DNA of 64,000 nt. Origin: Zunongwangia mangrovi. GTDB taxonomy: Bacteria > Bacteroidota > Bacteroidia > Flavobacteriales > Flavobacteriaceae. Made by a program: the position numbers and the translations under genes. This document shows positions 52,797 to 61,575 of the stretch, in pieces. The stretch lies in contig NZ_FOKV01000002.1 of NCBI RefSeq assembly GCF_900112105.1, positions 1 to 64,000 of the forward strand, read 5' to 3'. A model generated the notes under the pieces. It worked only from the letters and a program-made list of their open reading frames with translations. It did no database searches and was not told where the DNA came from. Position 1 is the first letter of the stretch; every line of letters starts with the position of its first letter.

Positions 52797-53888
52797 TTAT
52801 TTTTCTTCTGATTTTTCTTTTGCTTTCTCGACGTCTTCTTCTTTTTCAGCTTCAATTTGTTTTCTGGCATTTTCAAGCTGAGTTTCTGTAGGTCGCTCCG
52901 GAATTTGATCTTTGGCAAGGTCTGGCTCCAAAGTGATTTCAGCAAAAGTAGGAAAGTGATCTGAACCTATATCTTTTCCAACTTCTATTCGTTTTACCCT
53001 GAATTCTTCCGTAGCAAAAATGTGATCTAAGGGCCAACGCATAATAAAATTTTTAGCGTTGAAAGTATTATAAAACCCGCGACCAATTCTTAGATCTAAA
53101 AGGCCACCTATTTTTCTAAACATTGTTACGGTATTAGACCAGGCTACATCGTTAAAATCTCCCATCACAATTACTGGATATTTTGCATCACGAGTTCTAA
53201 GTGCGATCTTCATCATTTCAGCATCACGATCTGAAGAACTGGGATTGTGCTGTGGCATAGGAGGCGTAGGATGAATACTATAAAATTGGATCGTGTCGCC
53301 ACGAAATAACAATTTCGTATCGATCGAAGGAATACTATCTTCTACCATAAAATGTACTTTTGGATCGACCATTTTTAGCTTAGAGTAAAATAGTTTACCA
53401 TAAGTATTATCAAATGGAACTTCTTTTTTGTACATATATTTTTCTGAAAGGCTTGGAGATATATCTTCCAACCATTCTAGGTTAGCTTCATCGATAATCA
53501 ATATATCTGGATCCAAACGTTCTACTTCCTGCAAAATACTTACGTGATCTTTGTTTTTCTGAAGAACATTAACCGTTAGTAATTTAAGGCTGGGAAATTC
53601 TTTTGTACTATCGCCAATTTCAGATTCAGCAAAAGAAGTATATGGATAGATCTTACCAACTTGAACAACTAGACAGGCTATCAACACGGCCACGAAAATA
53701 TAGTCTTCGATCCATCGAATATTGAATTTTATAAAATAAAGTAGCAAAGCCACACCCGTTAAGATGGTAAGTTGAATATGCGGAAAATCGAATACTCGTA
53801 TCCACCAATAATCTGCAGCTACAAAAGGGGCAATAGTAAGAACGATAGCAAGAAGGCCAAAAATTTGAAAGAAGCGTCGTAGTTTCAT
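52797..53888 (-). CDS. membrane-anchored endonuclease/exonuclease/phosphatase-family protein
   Basis: From ATG 53888 the product is about 363 residues. Three N-terminal membrane helices (RRFFQIFGLLAIVLTIAPFVA, IQLTILTGVALLLYFIKF, IFVAVLIACLVVQVGKIYPY) precede an EEP domain with LKLLTVNVLQKN, DILIIDEANLEW, FYSIHPTPPMPQ, VIVMGDFNDVAWS and GSDHFPTFAEITL. That is the metal-dependent phosphodiesterase core of the EEP superfamily. The orientation puts the domain outside the cytoplasm. The tail is highly charged (KEEDVEKAKEKSEEK). It lies between two MscS genes in one direction. A hairpin sits just ahead of its ATG. Confidence 0.85.
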   Translation of the reverse strand: MKLRRFFQIFGLLAIVLTIAPFVAADYWWIRVFDFPHIQLTILTGVALLLYFIKFNIRWIEDYIFVAVLIACLVVQVGKIYPYTSFAESEIGDSTKEFPSLKLLTVNVLQKNKDHVSILQEVERLDPDILIIDEANLEWLEDISPSLSEKYMYKKEVPFDNTYGKLFYSKLKMVDPKVHFMVEDSIPSIDTKLLFRGDTIQFYSIHPTPPMPQHNPSSSDRDAEMMKIALRTRDAKYPVIVMGDFNDVAWSNTVTMFRKIGGLLDLRIGRGFYNTFNAKNFIMRWPLDHIFATEEFRVKRIEVGKDIGSDHFPTFAEITLEPDLAKDQIPERPTETQLENARKQIEAEKEEDVEKAKEKSEEK

Positions 53889-53890
53889 AA

Positions 53891-53915
53891 ACAGCAATTT
53901 ATACTAAATTGCTGT
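53891..53915 (-). promoter_or_regulatory. perfect intercistronic hairpin just before a start codon
   Basis: ACAGCAATTTA (53891-53901) pairs exactly with TAAATTGCTGT (53905-53915) around a three-base loop. On minus it ends 2 nt before the ATG of the EEP gene (53888) and 20 nt after the MscS-like stop (53936). It could hide the ribosome-loading site or attenuate readthrough between the two genes. Confidence 0.55.
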
Positions 53916-53935
53916 GCGAGTATGTTTAAGTTAGG

Positions 53936-55225
53936 TTAATTTTCCTGATTTAATCCGTACAACTTGGTGATATCGTCACCAGATGGAGATTCAAATAATT
54001 GAAGTCCAAAATAAGGAATAGCAGCAATGATATGATCAAAAATATCTGCAGTTATATATTCAAAATTTTCCCAACGTTTATCTCGGCTAAAACACAAGAT
54101 TTCGATAGGAATTCCTTTATCTGTGGGCGCCTGATGCCTTACAATGATGTAAAGCTCTTTATGGATAGCAGAATGTTCATTTAAATAAGAATCTACGTAT
54201 TTTCTGAAAATTCCTAAATTGGTTTGATTCCTCCCGTTTAAGGGTAGAGATTTATCCACATTATTTTCTTTATTGTAACTATCGATCTCTTCTTGTCTTG
54301 AACTTACATACTTTTTAATCAATGCAATTTTTTTCAGTTTATCAAGATCTTCAGAAGTCATAAATTTTACCGAATTCTGTTTAATAAAGACAGATCGTTT
54401 GATTCGACGACCTGGAGATTCCTGCATTCCTCGCCAGTTCTGAAAAGATTCAGAAATAAGACTGTAAGTAGGAATTGTTGTAAATGTATTATCCCAGTTT
54501 TGTACTCTTACTGTTGCCAGGCTAATTTCAGTAACGTTCCCGTCGGCACCATATTTTTCGAAGGTGATCCAGTCTCCAATTCTAACAATATCGTTAACAG
54601 CAACCTGAATAGAAGCTACAAAACCTAAAATTGTGTCTTTAAACACAAGAATTAAAACTGCTGAAGCAGCACCCAAAGAAATAATAAAACTACGAATAGA
54701 TTCGCCGGTAATTTCAGCAAAAATAAACATTAGCCCAACCACCCAAACCAGGATCATTACTACCTGAATATAACTATCTACAGGCTTATCGTTAAATTGC
54801 CTTAAGGTTTTTAAGTAGTTTTTGGAAGTTCTAAGTAAACTTCTAAAGATCCAGATCACGAGGATGATCACATAAAGATCAAAAAGTTTATCGAAAATAG
54901 CTAATATCGCCGGGTAATCTACAAATATGATGGGCACTAGATAATAAAGTGCCATTAGGGGTAAGATCTGACCAACATACCTTGGAAAATTACTCTGAAT
55001 CAAAAAATCATCGAAAGTTGTTTTGGTTTTATCTGTAAAGGTTTTAAAAGTCTGAATTACAAAACGCTTTATCAAATAATTAATCCCAATAATAATGAGT
55101 ATTAGAACAAGAATGTTTAATAACAGGTTGGCATAGTGCGCAAGACTATAATTAACGCCATTTCTTAACAGGAAATCCTCTAATAAACAGGATAGCTGTT
55201 TTATGTGTTCATCAAGCTGAATCAT
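53936..55225 (-). CDS. large MscS/YbdG-like mechanosensitive channel
   Basis: The 429-residue protein has five membrane segments (about 25-50, 65-90, 95-120, 150-175 and 180-215) and the MscS core: SFIISLGAASAVLILVFKDTILGFVASIQVAVNDIVRIGDWITFEKYGADGNVTEISLATVRVQNWDNTFTTIPTYSLISESFQNWRGM. The extended N-terminus and the WRGM..PGRRIKRS segment are YbdG/YnaI-like rather than minimal MscS. The C-terminal half (260-400) is longer than usual. Its 5' end overlaps the DUF3817 stop by one base, so the two genes are coupled. Confidence 0.88.
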   Translation of the reverse strand: MIQLDEHIKQLSCLLEDFLLRNGVNYSLAHYANLLLNILVLILIIIGINYLIKRFVIQTFKTFTDKTKTTFDDFLIQSNFPRYVGQILPLMALYYLVPIIFVDYPAILAIFDKLFDLYVIILVIWIFRSLLRTSKNYLKTLRQFNDKPVDSYIQVVMILVWVVGLMFIFAEITGESIRSFIISLGAASAVLILVFKDTILGFVASIQVAVNDIVRIGDWITFEKYGADGNVTEISLATVRVQNWDNTFTTIPTYSLISESFQNWRGMQESPGRRIKRSVFIKQNSVKFMTSEDLDKLKKIALIKKYVSSRQEEIDSYNKENNVDKSLPLNGRNQTNLGIFRKYVDSYLNEHSAIHKELYIIVRHQAPTDKGIPIEILCFSRDKRWENFEYITADIFDHIIAAIPYFGLQLFESPSGDDITKLYGLNQEN

Positions 55226-55509
55226 TACAGATATTTTCTTTCAACGTAAAAAGGACCAAGTGGCAATACCGAACAAATTACCACAGTAAAAAATTGTTTT
55301 AAACTCCAATTTAAAAGCTCATACATATAATAAGCTCCAAAAACATACAAAACAAATAAAATGCCGTGCGCCATGCCCACAATTCGAACCATTTCTGGCA
55401 TTTCCCAGATATATTTTAAAGGCATGGCAATAAGAAGTAACACCAAAAATGATATTGCCTCTAAAGTGCTAACAATTTTGAATAATTTGACCGATTTTTC
55501 TTTTCTCAT
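55225..55509 (-). CDS. DUF3817-family small membrane protein
   Basis: The 94-residue protein has three membrane helices: IVSTLEAISFLVLLLIAMPLKY, MVRIVGMAHGILFVLYVFGAYYMY and LKQFFTVVICSVLPLGPFYV. The E-x-x-S-F-L-x-L-L and GMAHG-x-x-F signatures fit DUF3817, an integral membrane family of unknown function. It is the first gene of a cluster with two MscS channels and the EEP protein, joined to the first by a one-base stop-start overlap. Confidence 0.85.
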   Translation of the reverse strand: MRKEKSVKLFKIVSTLEAISFLVLLLIAMPLKYIWEMPEMVRIVGMAHGILFVLYVFGAYYMYELLNWSLKQFFTVVICSVLPLGPFYVERKYL

Positions 55510-55663
55510 GCCTAAAAATTTGGTTGCAAATATAAGTCTTTGTGCTAGAATTTAAGGGCTTTGGATATGATAATTCATTCAAGTTTAAAGAATAATTAAG
55601 TAACGAAAAGCACTTCCTTTTTTGTAATTATTTCACTAATTTGCAGATTAATCAACCTAAATT

Positions 55664-56704
55664 ATGAGTGGAAAAATTTTAGTAACCGGCGGGCTTGGCT
55701 TTATTGGCTCGCATACTGTGGTTGCTCTCCAACAAAAAGGATTTGATGTAGTTATTATCGATAACTTATCCAATTCTTCAATAGACGTTTTAGCCGGAAT
55801 TACAAGAATCACCGAGAAAACTCCGGAATTTGAAAAGATAGACCTTAGAGAAAAATCTAGCGTTAAAGATTTTTTTGAAAAATATACAGATATAGAGGGT
55901 GTTATCCATTTTGCCGCTTCAAAAGCTGTAGGTGAAAGTGTTCAAAATCCTTTACTATATTACGAAAACAACCTTGCTTCTTTAGTTTATTTATTACAGG
56001 AACTAAGTAAGAAGGAAAAAGCAAATATTATTTTTAGTAGTTCCTGTACAGTTTATGGGCAGGCAGATGAATTACCGATCAAAGAAGAATCTCCTGTTAA
56101 GAAAGCAGAATCTCCTTATGGAAATACAAAACAAATTGGAGAGGAGATCATTATCGATACTTGCAAAGTTGCTGAAGGTTTAAAAGCAATATCGTTACGC
56201 TATTTTAATCCAATTGGTGCGCATGATTCGGCTGAGATTGGTGAATTGCCTTTAGGTACTCCTCAAAACCTTGTGCCTTTTATCACACAAACAGCAATAG
56301 GAAAACGCGAACAACTTTCTGTTTTTGGAGATGATTATCCAACTGAAGATGGTACGTGTATAAGAGATTATATTCATGTAATGGATCTTGCAGAAGCCCA
56401 TGTTGCTGCGCTAACAAGATTATTAGAGAATAAAGAGGCACCTAATTACGAAGTTTTTAACCTGGGAACTGGGAAAGGAAGTTCGGTTTTAGAAGTGGTA
56501 AATTCTTTTGAAAGAGCTAGTGGTGAAAAACTAAATTACAAAATCGCACCTCGCAGAGAAGGAGATGTAATTGCTGCCTATGCCGATACAACAAAAGCTA
56601 ATGATGTTTTAGGCTGGAAAGCTGAAACTAATCTCGACACCTCTTTGGCCAGCGCCTGGAAATGGGAAAGGAAAGTTCAGGAGAAGGAAACTGAGCAGAG
56701 ATAG
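55664..56704 (+). CDS. galE: UDP-glucose 4-epimerase
   Basis: The 346-residue epimerase begins KILVTGGLGFIGSHTVVALQQKGFDVVIIDNLSNS and shows HFAASKAVGESVQNPLLYYENN, SSSCTVYGQ, SPYGNTKQIGEEII (catalytic Tyr and Lys) and LRYFNPIGAHDSAEIGE. The C-terminal YEVFNLGTGKGSSVLEVVNSFE is the substrate-binding side. It interconverts UDP-glucose and UDP-galactose using tightly bound NAD. It is a single-gene unit, closed by the terminator at 56729-56770. Confidence 0.94.
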   Translation: MSGKILVTGGLGFIGSHTVVALQQKGFDVVIIDNLSNSSIDVLAGITRITEKTPEFEKIDLREKSSVKDFFEKYTDIEGVIHFAASKAVGESVQNPLLYYENNLASLVYLLQELSKKEKANIIFSSSCTVYGQADELPIKEESPVKKAESPYGNTKQIGEEIIIDTCKVAEGLKAISLRYFNPIGAHDSAEIGELPLGTPQNLVPFITQTAIGKREQLSVFGDDYPTEDGTCIRDYIHVMDLAEAHVAALTRLLENKEAPNYEVFNLGTGKGSSVLEVVNSFERASGEKLNYKIAPRREGDVIAAYADTTKANDVLGWKAETNLDTSLASAWKWERKVQEKETEQR

Positions 56705-56728
56705 CTTTTATAGACATACTATAACAGA

Positions 56729-56770
56729 AAAAGTCCGGATTAATTCAATTAAGAACTAATCCGGACTTTT
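56729..56770. terminator. bidirectional intrinsic terminator
   Basis: AAAAGTCCGGATTA (56729-56742) pairs perfectly with 56757-56770 around a 14-nt loop. A and T tracts flank both sides. It closes galE and the convergent YqaE-like gene. Confidence 0.88.
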
Positions 56771-56791
56771 TAATGTCATCTTTTTAATTAT

Positions 56792-56950
56792 TTATTTGGT
56801 TCCGTTCACCAAAAATGCGTGAATAACTCCCGGAATCCATCCGATAATGGTTAGCACGATACTAATCAATAAAGTAGAGCCTACACCGTGTTTCATATAG
56901 ACCGCAAGTGGTGGTAATAAAATATTTAATATGATTGTTAGAATAGACAT
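56792..56950 (-). CDS. YqaE/Pmp3-family small membrane protein
   Basis: The minus strand encodes a 52-residue protein, MSILTIILNILLPPLAVYMK, then HGVGSTLLISIVLTIIGWIP and GVIHAFLVNGTK. The PPLAVYM motif, two membrane helices and the final GWIPGVIHA are diagnostic of the YqaE/Pmp3/PMP3 family. Members are stress- or membrane-potential-related hydrophobic proteins of the inner membrane. The gene is easily missed because it is so short. It sits between the galE terminator and the DUF1206 gene. Confidence 0.9.
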   Translation of the reverse strand: MSILTIILNILLPPLAVYMKHGVGSTLLISIVLTIIGWIPGVIHAFLVNGTK

Positions 56951-57046
56951 AATTTAATTTTTTGGTTTAGTTATTAAATTTGGAGCAATGTAAGGTTCTT
57001 TTATCAAGTGACTCAATTACTTTTATTTAGTTTAACTCACTTTAAC

Positions 57047-57832
57047 TTAAGCTTTAAACTTTCTGTACTTCGCCATCATAAACATATATATTCCGTAGCA
57101 TACTAAACCTGCTGCAACAGCGCCTAACAGATATTGGCCGTACGATGAGCTTTGCAAGAAAGAAAAGGCATCAGTAGTACTTTTAATTTCAGAAGTATTA
57201 GATTCAATAGCGGCTCTTATAAAAAAGTATCCCAAAATAAAGAATATCACTCCGCGTGCAATCAATCCCATTAGTCCTGTGTTCTTAATCGTTTTCCTTC
57301 TTTTTTCTTCGGAAATTGATTTGTAGTCGAATTTTGATAGAAAACTTTTAGTGTATGCTTTCTTCAATTGATTGATTCCGGCTCCTATAACTGCGATTCC
57401 AACAGCCGCAAAAATGAAAACCCCAATTTGCCCAGTCATAAATCCCGGACTTTGGCTACCACTACCTCCAGAGCTACCACCGGCATTAATTACTTTCATT
57501 AAAGCCGAAATTGCCAAAGCCAGATAAATAAGTGCGCTTACACCAAAGGCCGCTCTTTTAACTTTCCCTTTTTTATCACTTCCAATATTTTCTGGATCCT
57601 GAAAAACCTGTATCGCTCGCCATATTACATAGCATAGAAGACCTATAGCCATAACGATTAAAATTGCATTTCCATAGGCTTGTTTTTCTAAGAAATCTAA
57701 AGCTTTAAATTTCCCGGCTTTTTGGCCACCCATGTTAAAAGCAGCTAGAAAAGTAAGTACACCGGTAATTGCATAAACCGATCCTTTTGCAACGTATCCG
57801 GTACGTGCAATCTTCTTTAATTTTGAGTCCAT
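57047..57832 (-). CDS. DUF1206-family membrane protein
   Basis: The 261-residue protein is built from three related two-helix units, each opening with an aromatic-glycine motif: ARTGYVAKGSVYAITGVLTFLAAF, AAFGVSALIYLALAISALMKVI and GLMGLIARGVIFFILGYFFIRAA. The triple repeat with ARxGYxAxGxVY is the DUF1206 signature. It is an inner-membrane protein of unknown function. A Gly/Ser-rich loop (GGSSGGSGSQSP) separates units 2 and 3. It is not tightly linked to its neighbours. Confidence 0.88.
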   Translation of the reverse strand: MDSKLKKIARTGYVAKGSVYAITGVLTFLAAFNMGGQKAGKFKALDFLEKQAYGNAILIVMAIGLLCYVIWRAIQVFQDPENIGSDKKGKVKRAAFGVSALIYLALAISALMKVINAGGSSGGSGSQSPGFMTGQIGVFIFAAVGIAVIGAGINQLKKAYTKSFLSKFDYKSISEEKRRKTIKNTGLMGLIARGVIFFILGYFFIRAAIESNTSEIKSTTDAFSFLQSSSYGQYLLGAVAAGLVCYGIYMFMMAKYRKFKA

Positions 57833-57938
57833 TTAATTTAGTTTTTTAGTTGGTAAACCGAAAATACTCTAATTAAAAGGCCTGCTACAAATATTTAGCA
57901 CAAGTTTAATTACTTATTCTTCAAAATGTTATAAAGCG

Positions 57939-58556
57939 TTAAACCATTTCAAAAATTACGAGTGCGTACAGGTAAAAACGTACAAAGCGAAGTAGTCCGA
58001 ACATAAGATAGCTGCTAAACGGAAAGTTGATGATCCCTGCAGCGATACTGGTAATAGAAAAAGGGATAGGAAGTAATGCGCCAACTATAATTAAAAATCC
58101 GCCCCATTTTCGCGTGTTTTTAATATGCTGTGCCAACTTAACTTCCATTGCTTCATGAACGCTGGGAATTTTAGTAATACCGCGACCAATATGATAGGAA
58201 ACGATTCCACCAACATAAGAAGCAACGGCTAAAAAAGAAAGATAAAGAATTGGGCTGGCAGATTTACCGGCCCAGGCAATAAATAATTCCGGCGGGATTA
58301 AACCTAAAAGTGATTCACTGGCAAAAAAGATGCTTAAGATCACGAGTGGCGAATAGGTTTCTGTAACCATAACCAGTGTATCTTCGATATCAAGAACAAA
58401 ACGATCCAAAGCAAATAAAGCACCAACAAATAATATAATTGGCACTATAGCTTTTTTTATACTTTTCCATACAAAACTATAGAAACCAGTGTATCTGTAA
58501 TATTGGTGCATTAAGCGCAGTCTGGATTTTTTTCTAGACTTCGCATCTTTCTTCAT
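57939..58556 (-). CDS. YqaA/DedA-superfamily (VTT-domain) membrane protein
   Basis: From ATG 58556 the protein is 205 residues. A basic N-terminus (KKDAKSRKKSRLR) precedes a membrane helix (SIKKAIVPIILFVGALFALD) and the VTT-type core: LLGLIPPELFIAWAGKSASPILYLSFLAVASYVGGIVSYHIGRGITK, and GGFLIIVGALLPIPFSITSIAAGIINFPFSSYLMFGLLRFVRFYLYALVI. The E in PPELF and the paired glycines suit this superfamily of lipid-handling proteins. It is the second DedA-like gene in the window besides the one at 10257. The C-terminus is short. Confidence 0.85.
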   Translation of the reverse strand: MKKDAKSRKKSRLRLMHQYYRYTGFYSFVWKSIKKAIVPIILFVGALFALDRFVLDIEDTLVMVTETYSPLVILSIFFASESLLGLIPPELFIAWAGKSASPILYLSFLAVASYVGGIVSYHIGRGITKIPSVHEAMEVKLAQHIKNTRKWGGFLIIVGALLPIPFSITSIAAGIINFPFSSYLMFGLLRFVRFYLYALVIFEMV

Positions 58557-58628
58557 CAGCAATCTTTTAAGTAATTTATCTGGGAAATCCAGATCTAAAA
58601 TAGACGAGGAGTTCTAACTAATTTAAAA

Positions 58629-59021
58629 TTAGTTCTCTTCAGCATATTCTGTAAAAGCTTCGATATAGTCTCTTAGCTCTATTTCGTTTACCTTATTGGT
58701 ATGGTCTTCCATTAACGATAAAAGATAAGCAAGACTTTCCTGGCCAGTTACTTCCTCCTCTACACGAACTTCCTGGTTTTCTTCATCATCCTCAATAGGA
58801 TCATCTTCAGGAATAGCGATATTAAATGACTGATATTCTTCTACGTGCTCAAAAGTTAGTCGAATTACTTTTGCAAGTAAGGGTTGCCCTTCGTCAACTA
58901 CGTAAGTTCTAAGTTCTTTTAGATCGTTGATCAGCGTATTGGTAATAATACCGTTTCTCATTAAATCACGCTGAATCTTGTTAAGCAGCTTCTGAGCTTT
59001 TATGTTTTCTAAAGGTTTCAA
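58629..59021 (-). CDS. conserved hypothetical acidic protein
   Basis: The 130-residue protein is mostly helical (MKPLENIKAQKLLNKIQRDLMRNGIITNTLINDLKELRTYVVDEGQPLLAKVIRLTFEHVEEY) with a low-complexity acidic linker (PEDDPIEDDEENQEVRVEEE) and a final helix. No motif or family with a known role was recognised. Related proteins appear widely in Flavobacteriia in my experience. It has no signal peptide and no coupled neighbour. Confidence 0.7.
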   Translation of the reverse strand: MKPLENIKAQKLLNKIQRDLMRNGIITNTLINDLKELRTYVVDEGQPLLAKVIRLTFEHVEEYQSFNIAIPEDDPIEDDEENQEVRVEEEVTGQESLAYLLSLMEDHTNKVNEIELRDYIEAFTEYAEEN

Positions 59022-59230
59022 ATTATCAGTATATTTTAATTGTAGTAGTAAGCTTCTAGTTTTTGCAAAAATACTTTTTTATGCTAGTTCTGAAACTATT
59101 TAACACCAAAATTAATAAAGGTTTTAGATTTAAAATTAACAATTAATTACCAATTATAATTTTACACGCCATTTCTACTTTATTAGATTTAGTTTCGAGC
59201 AGAAATTAAAAATTGAAAAATTAAAATATT

Positions 59231-59944
59231 ATGAGTTCTTTAAAAGGAAAAGTTGCATTTATAACTGGCGGAAGTAAAGGTATAGGATACGGAGTTGCAG
59301 AAGCTTTACTAAACCAGGGTTTCAAAGTGGCCATTACAAGCCGTTCTTTAGAAGCTGCTGAAGAAGCCGCAAAAGAATTAGAAGGTAAAGGAGACGTTAT
59401 CGGACTAGAAGCTGATGTTAGAAGTTTCGAGAGTCAGCAAAAAGCGGTAAAAGCTGCGGTAGATAAATTTGGAAAGATCGATTTATTAGTAGCCAACGCC
59501 GGAGTTGGTAAATTTAATTCTATCGAAGATATGACTCCAGAGGAGTGGAATGCTACCATAGAAACCAATCTTACCGGAGTGTTTTACAGTGTGAAATCTT
59601 CTTTAGCCGAATTAGTTAAAACAGAAGGTTATATTATTACGATCTCTAGTCTTGCAGGTACAAATTTCTTTGCAGGTGGAGCAGCTTACAATGCAAGTAA
59701 ATTTGGTCTTACCGGTTTTTCTCAGGCGGTTATGTTAGATCTTAGACAAAAAGGCGTAAAAGTAAGCACGATCATGCCAGGATCTGTGGCTACACATTTT
59801 AATGGCCATACACCAAGTGATGAAGATGCATGGAAAATCCAAAAAGAAGATATTGGAGAATTGGTTGTAGATCTTATGAAAATGAATCCTAGAACTTTAC
59901 CAAGTAAAATTGAAGTGAGACCGTCACAACCACCAAAAAAATAA
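59231..59944 (+). CDS. short-chain dehydrogenase/reductase, FabG-like
   Basis: The 237-residue classical SDR begins KGKVAFITGGSKGIGYGVAEAL (cofactor motif GxxxGIG). It has LVANAGVGK, a catalytic SxS region (ISSLAGT) and YNASKFG (Tyr-x-x-x-Lys). The N-terminal loop before the second strand favours NADP. The substrate is not known. The end of the protein is short (VRPSQPPKK), lacking the long C-terminal region of fatty-acid FabG, so fatty-acid synthesis is unlikely to be its main role. It is a single unit with its own terminator. Confidence 0.9.
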   Translation: MSSLKGKVAFITGGSKGIGYGVAEALLNQGFKVAITSRSLEAAEEAAKELEGKGDVIGLEADVRSFESQQKAVKAAVDKFGKIDLLVANAGVGKFNSIEDMTPEEWNATIETNLTGVFYSVKSSLAELVKTEGYIITISSLAGTNFFAGGAAYNASKFGLTGFSQAVMLDLRQKGVKVSTIMPGSVATHFNGHTPSDEDAWKIQKEDIGELVVDLMKMNPRTLPSKIEVRPSQPPKK

Positions 59945-59965
59945 TTCTTTTATCAAGATTGTATA

Positions 59966-59993
59966 AAAAAGCCACATAATTATGTGCTTTTTT
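59966..59993 (+). terminator. intrinsic terminator after the SDR gene
   Basis: AAAAAGC, one bulged C, then CACATAA pairs with its complement. Seven T residues end the structure. Confidence 0.8.
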
Positions 59994-60034
59994 TGACGCT
60001 ATATTTATCGTAATATTGCAATTAAAATAAGGCT

Positions 60035-60364
60035 ATGGGAGTTACAAAATCAGAAATTTTTAGTGAAAGTCAGAATCAAATTGCTACCGTGGCAAAAGTT
60101 TTAGGACATCCGGCAAGAATTGCTATTCTGCAACAGATCATAAAGGCAAAAAGTTGTATTTGCGGTGATCTTGTTTCTGAAATTGGTCTCGCACAGCCTA
60201 CAATTTCGCAACATCTTCGCGAACTAAAGAATATTGGTATCATTAAAGGTGATATTGAAGGAACAAGAGTGTGTTATTGTATCGACGAAAAAAAATGGGA
60301 CGAGATTCGTGATCTACTGGCAACATTTTTTCAGCAGGATATCTGCGGGAAGGACTGCTGTTAG
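60035..60364 (+). CDS. arsR: ArsR-family metalloregulator
   Basis: The 109-residue winged helix-turn-helix has KVLGHPARIAILQQIIKAKSCICGDLVSEIGLAQPTISQHLRELKNIGII. The CxC pair in SCICGDL occupies the ELCVCDL position that binds arsenite or antimonite in ArsR repressors. Two extra cysteine clusters lie at the C-terminus (DICGKDCC), which may add a metal or thiol site. It should repress its own promoter until arsenite binds. It ends directly against the ATG of the monooxygenase gene. A near-consensus -7 element (TAATATTG) lies at 60011. Confidence 0.88.
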   Translation: MGVTKSEIFSESQNQIATVAKVLGHPARIAILQQIIKAKSCICGDLVSEIGLAQPTISQHLRELKNIGIIKGDIEGTRVCYCIDEKKWDEIRDLLATFFQQDICGKDCC

Positions 60365-61420
60365 ATGGTTTATGATGTAATTATTATTGGTGGTGGCCAA
60401 AGTGCACTGGCCTGTGCGTATTATCTTCGAAGAACTTCGCTGAAGTATCTCATTTTAGATGCAAACAAGTATTGCGGAGGTTCCTGGAGCCAAAATTGGG
60501 ATAATTTAGACCTATTTTCTGCAGCACAGCATAGTTCGCTACCCGGTTGGTTAATGCCAAAGACCAAAAATGAATACCCAACAAAAGAAGAGGCGATAGA
60601 TTATTTATGTAAGTATGAAATGCGTTATGATTTCCCTATAAAAAGGGAGATCAAAATAACCAATATTGAAAAAGATTCTGATTTTTTTCTTCTGAAGAGT
60701 AATCACGAAAACTTCAGAGCGAAAGCTATAATTGCGGCTACAGGAACACAATCTAAACCTATAATTCCTGAAGTAAACGGAATAAAAATTTTTAAAGGAA
60801 AGCAACTTCATTCTTCAGAGTACCAAAAAGCTGAAGATTTCAGCAATAAAAAAGTTTTGGTGGTAGGTGAAGGGAACAGTGGAGCTCAAATCCTGGCACA
60901 AGTTTCAAAAGTGACCAAAACGAAATGGGCTGTACAAAATAAACCCGAGTTTTTACCCGATGATGTAGATGGTAAAGATCTTTTCGGTCAGGCTTCAGCA
61001 AAATACAAAGCAAAGCAGCAAGGAAAACAATATAAGCCTAAAAACTATAATATTGGTAGTATCGTTATGGTTCCGCAGGTAAAAGAAGCCAGGGATCGCG
61101 GAGTTTATGCTGAATTTAATGCCATCGACACTATTACTGAAACTGGCGTAAAATGGAGTGATGGAAAACATGAAGAATTCGACGTAATTATTTGGTGCAC
61201 AGGTTTTGGCTACGCAACAGATTATTTAAAGAATCTAACTGAAATTCAACAAGACGGGAAAATATCTACCAATGGAACTTCAGCCAAGAATGTTGATGGC
61301 TTATGGTTGGTAGGATTTGGACAATGGACGGGTTTTGCTTCAGCGACTTTGATTGGTGTTGGGCGTTCGGCTAGAAAAACAGTTTCAGAAATTAAAGAGT
61401 ATCTCTCTGCTTCAGAATAA
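60365..61420 (+). CDS. arsO: ArsO-like flavin-dependent monooxygenase
   Basis: The 351-residue FAD/NADPH enzyme has an FAD motif (VIIIGGGQSALACAYYLRR), the substrate-binding SAAQHSSLPGW region and a second dinucleotide motif (VLVVGEGNSGAQILAQV). The C-terminal IIWCTGFGYATDYL, and LVGFGQWTGFASATLIGVGRSAR are typical of ArsO/Trx-reductase-like proteins in arsenic gene clusters. It starts directly after the ArsR stop, so both are made from one transcript. ArsO is found in several ars operons, but its activity is not firmly established. No arsenite efflux or arsenate reductase gene is adjacent. Confidence 0.85.
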   Translation: MVYDVIIIGGGQSALACAYYLRRTSLKYLILDANKYCGGSWSQNWDNLDLFSAAQHSSLPGWLMPKTKNEYPTKEEAIDYLCKYEMRYDFPIKREIKITNIEKDSDFFLLKSNHENFRAKAIIAATGTQSKPIIPEVNGIKIFKGKQLHSSEYQKAEDFSNKKVLVVGEGNSGAQILAQVSKVTKTKWAVQNKPEFLPDDVDGKDLFGQASAKYKAKQQGKQYKPKNYNIGSIVMVPQVKEARDRGVYAEFNAIDTITETGVKWSDGKHEEFDVIIWCTGFGYATDYLKNLTEIQQDGKISTNGTSAKNVDGLWLVGFGQWTGFASATLIGVGRSARKTVSEIKEYLSASE

Positions 61421-61575
61421 GGGAATTTCAACAATAGATTTCAGATTTCTTCAACAAGATTAAAATTCTTAACAAGCTTTGTTCAGCAGCGTTAAATCTC
61501 CGCTAAAACTAATGCTCATTTTTGGGCTGAAGACTAGTTGTGATTATATTCAACGTGAACCAAATAAAATATGTT

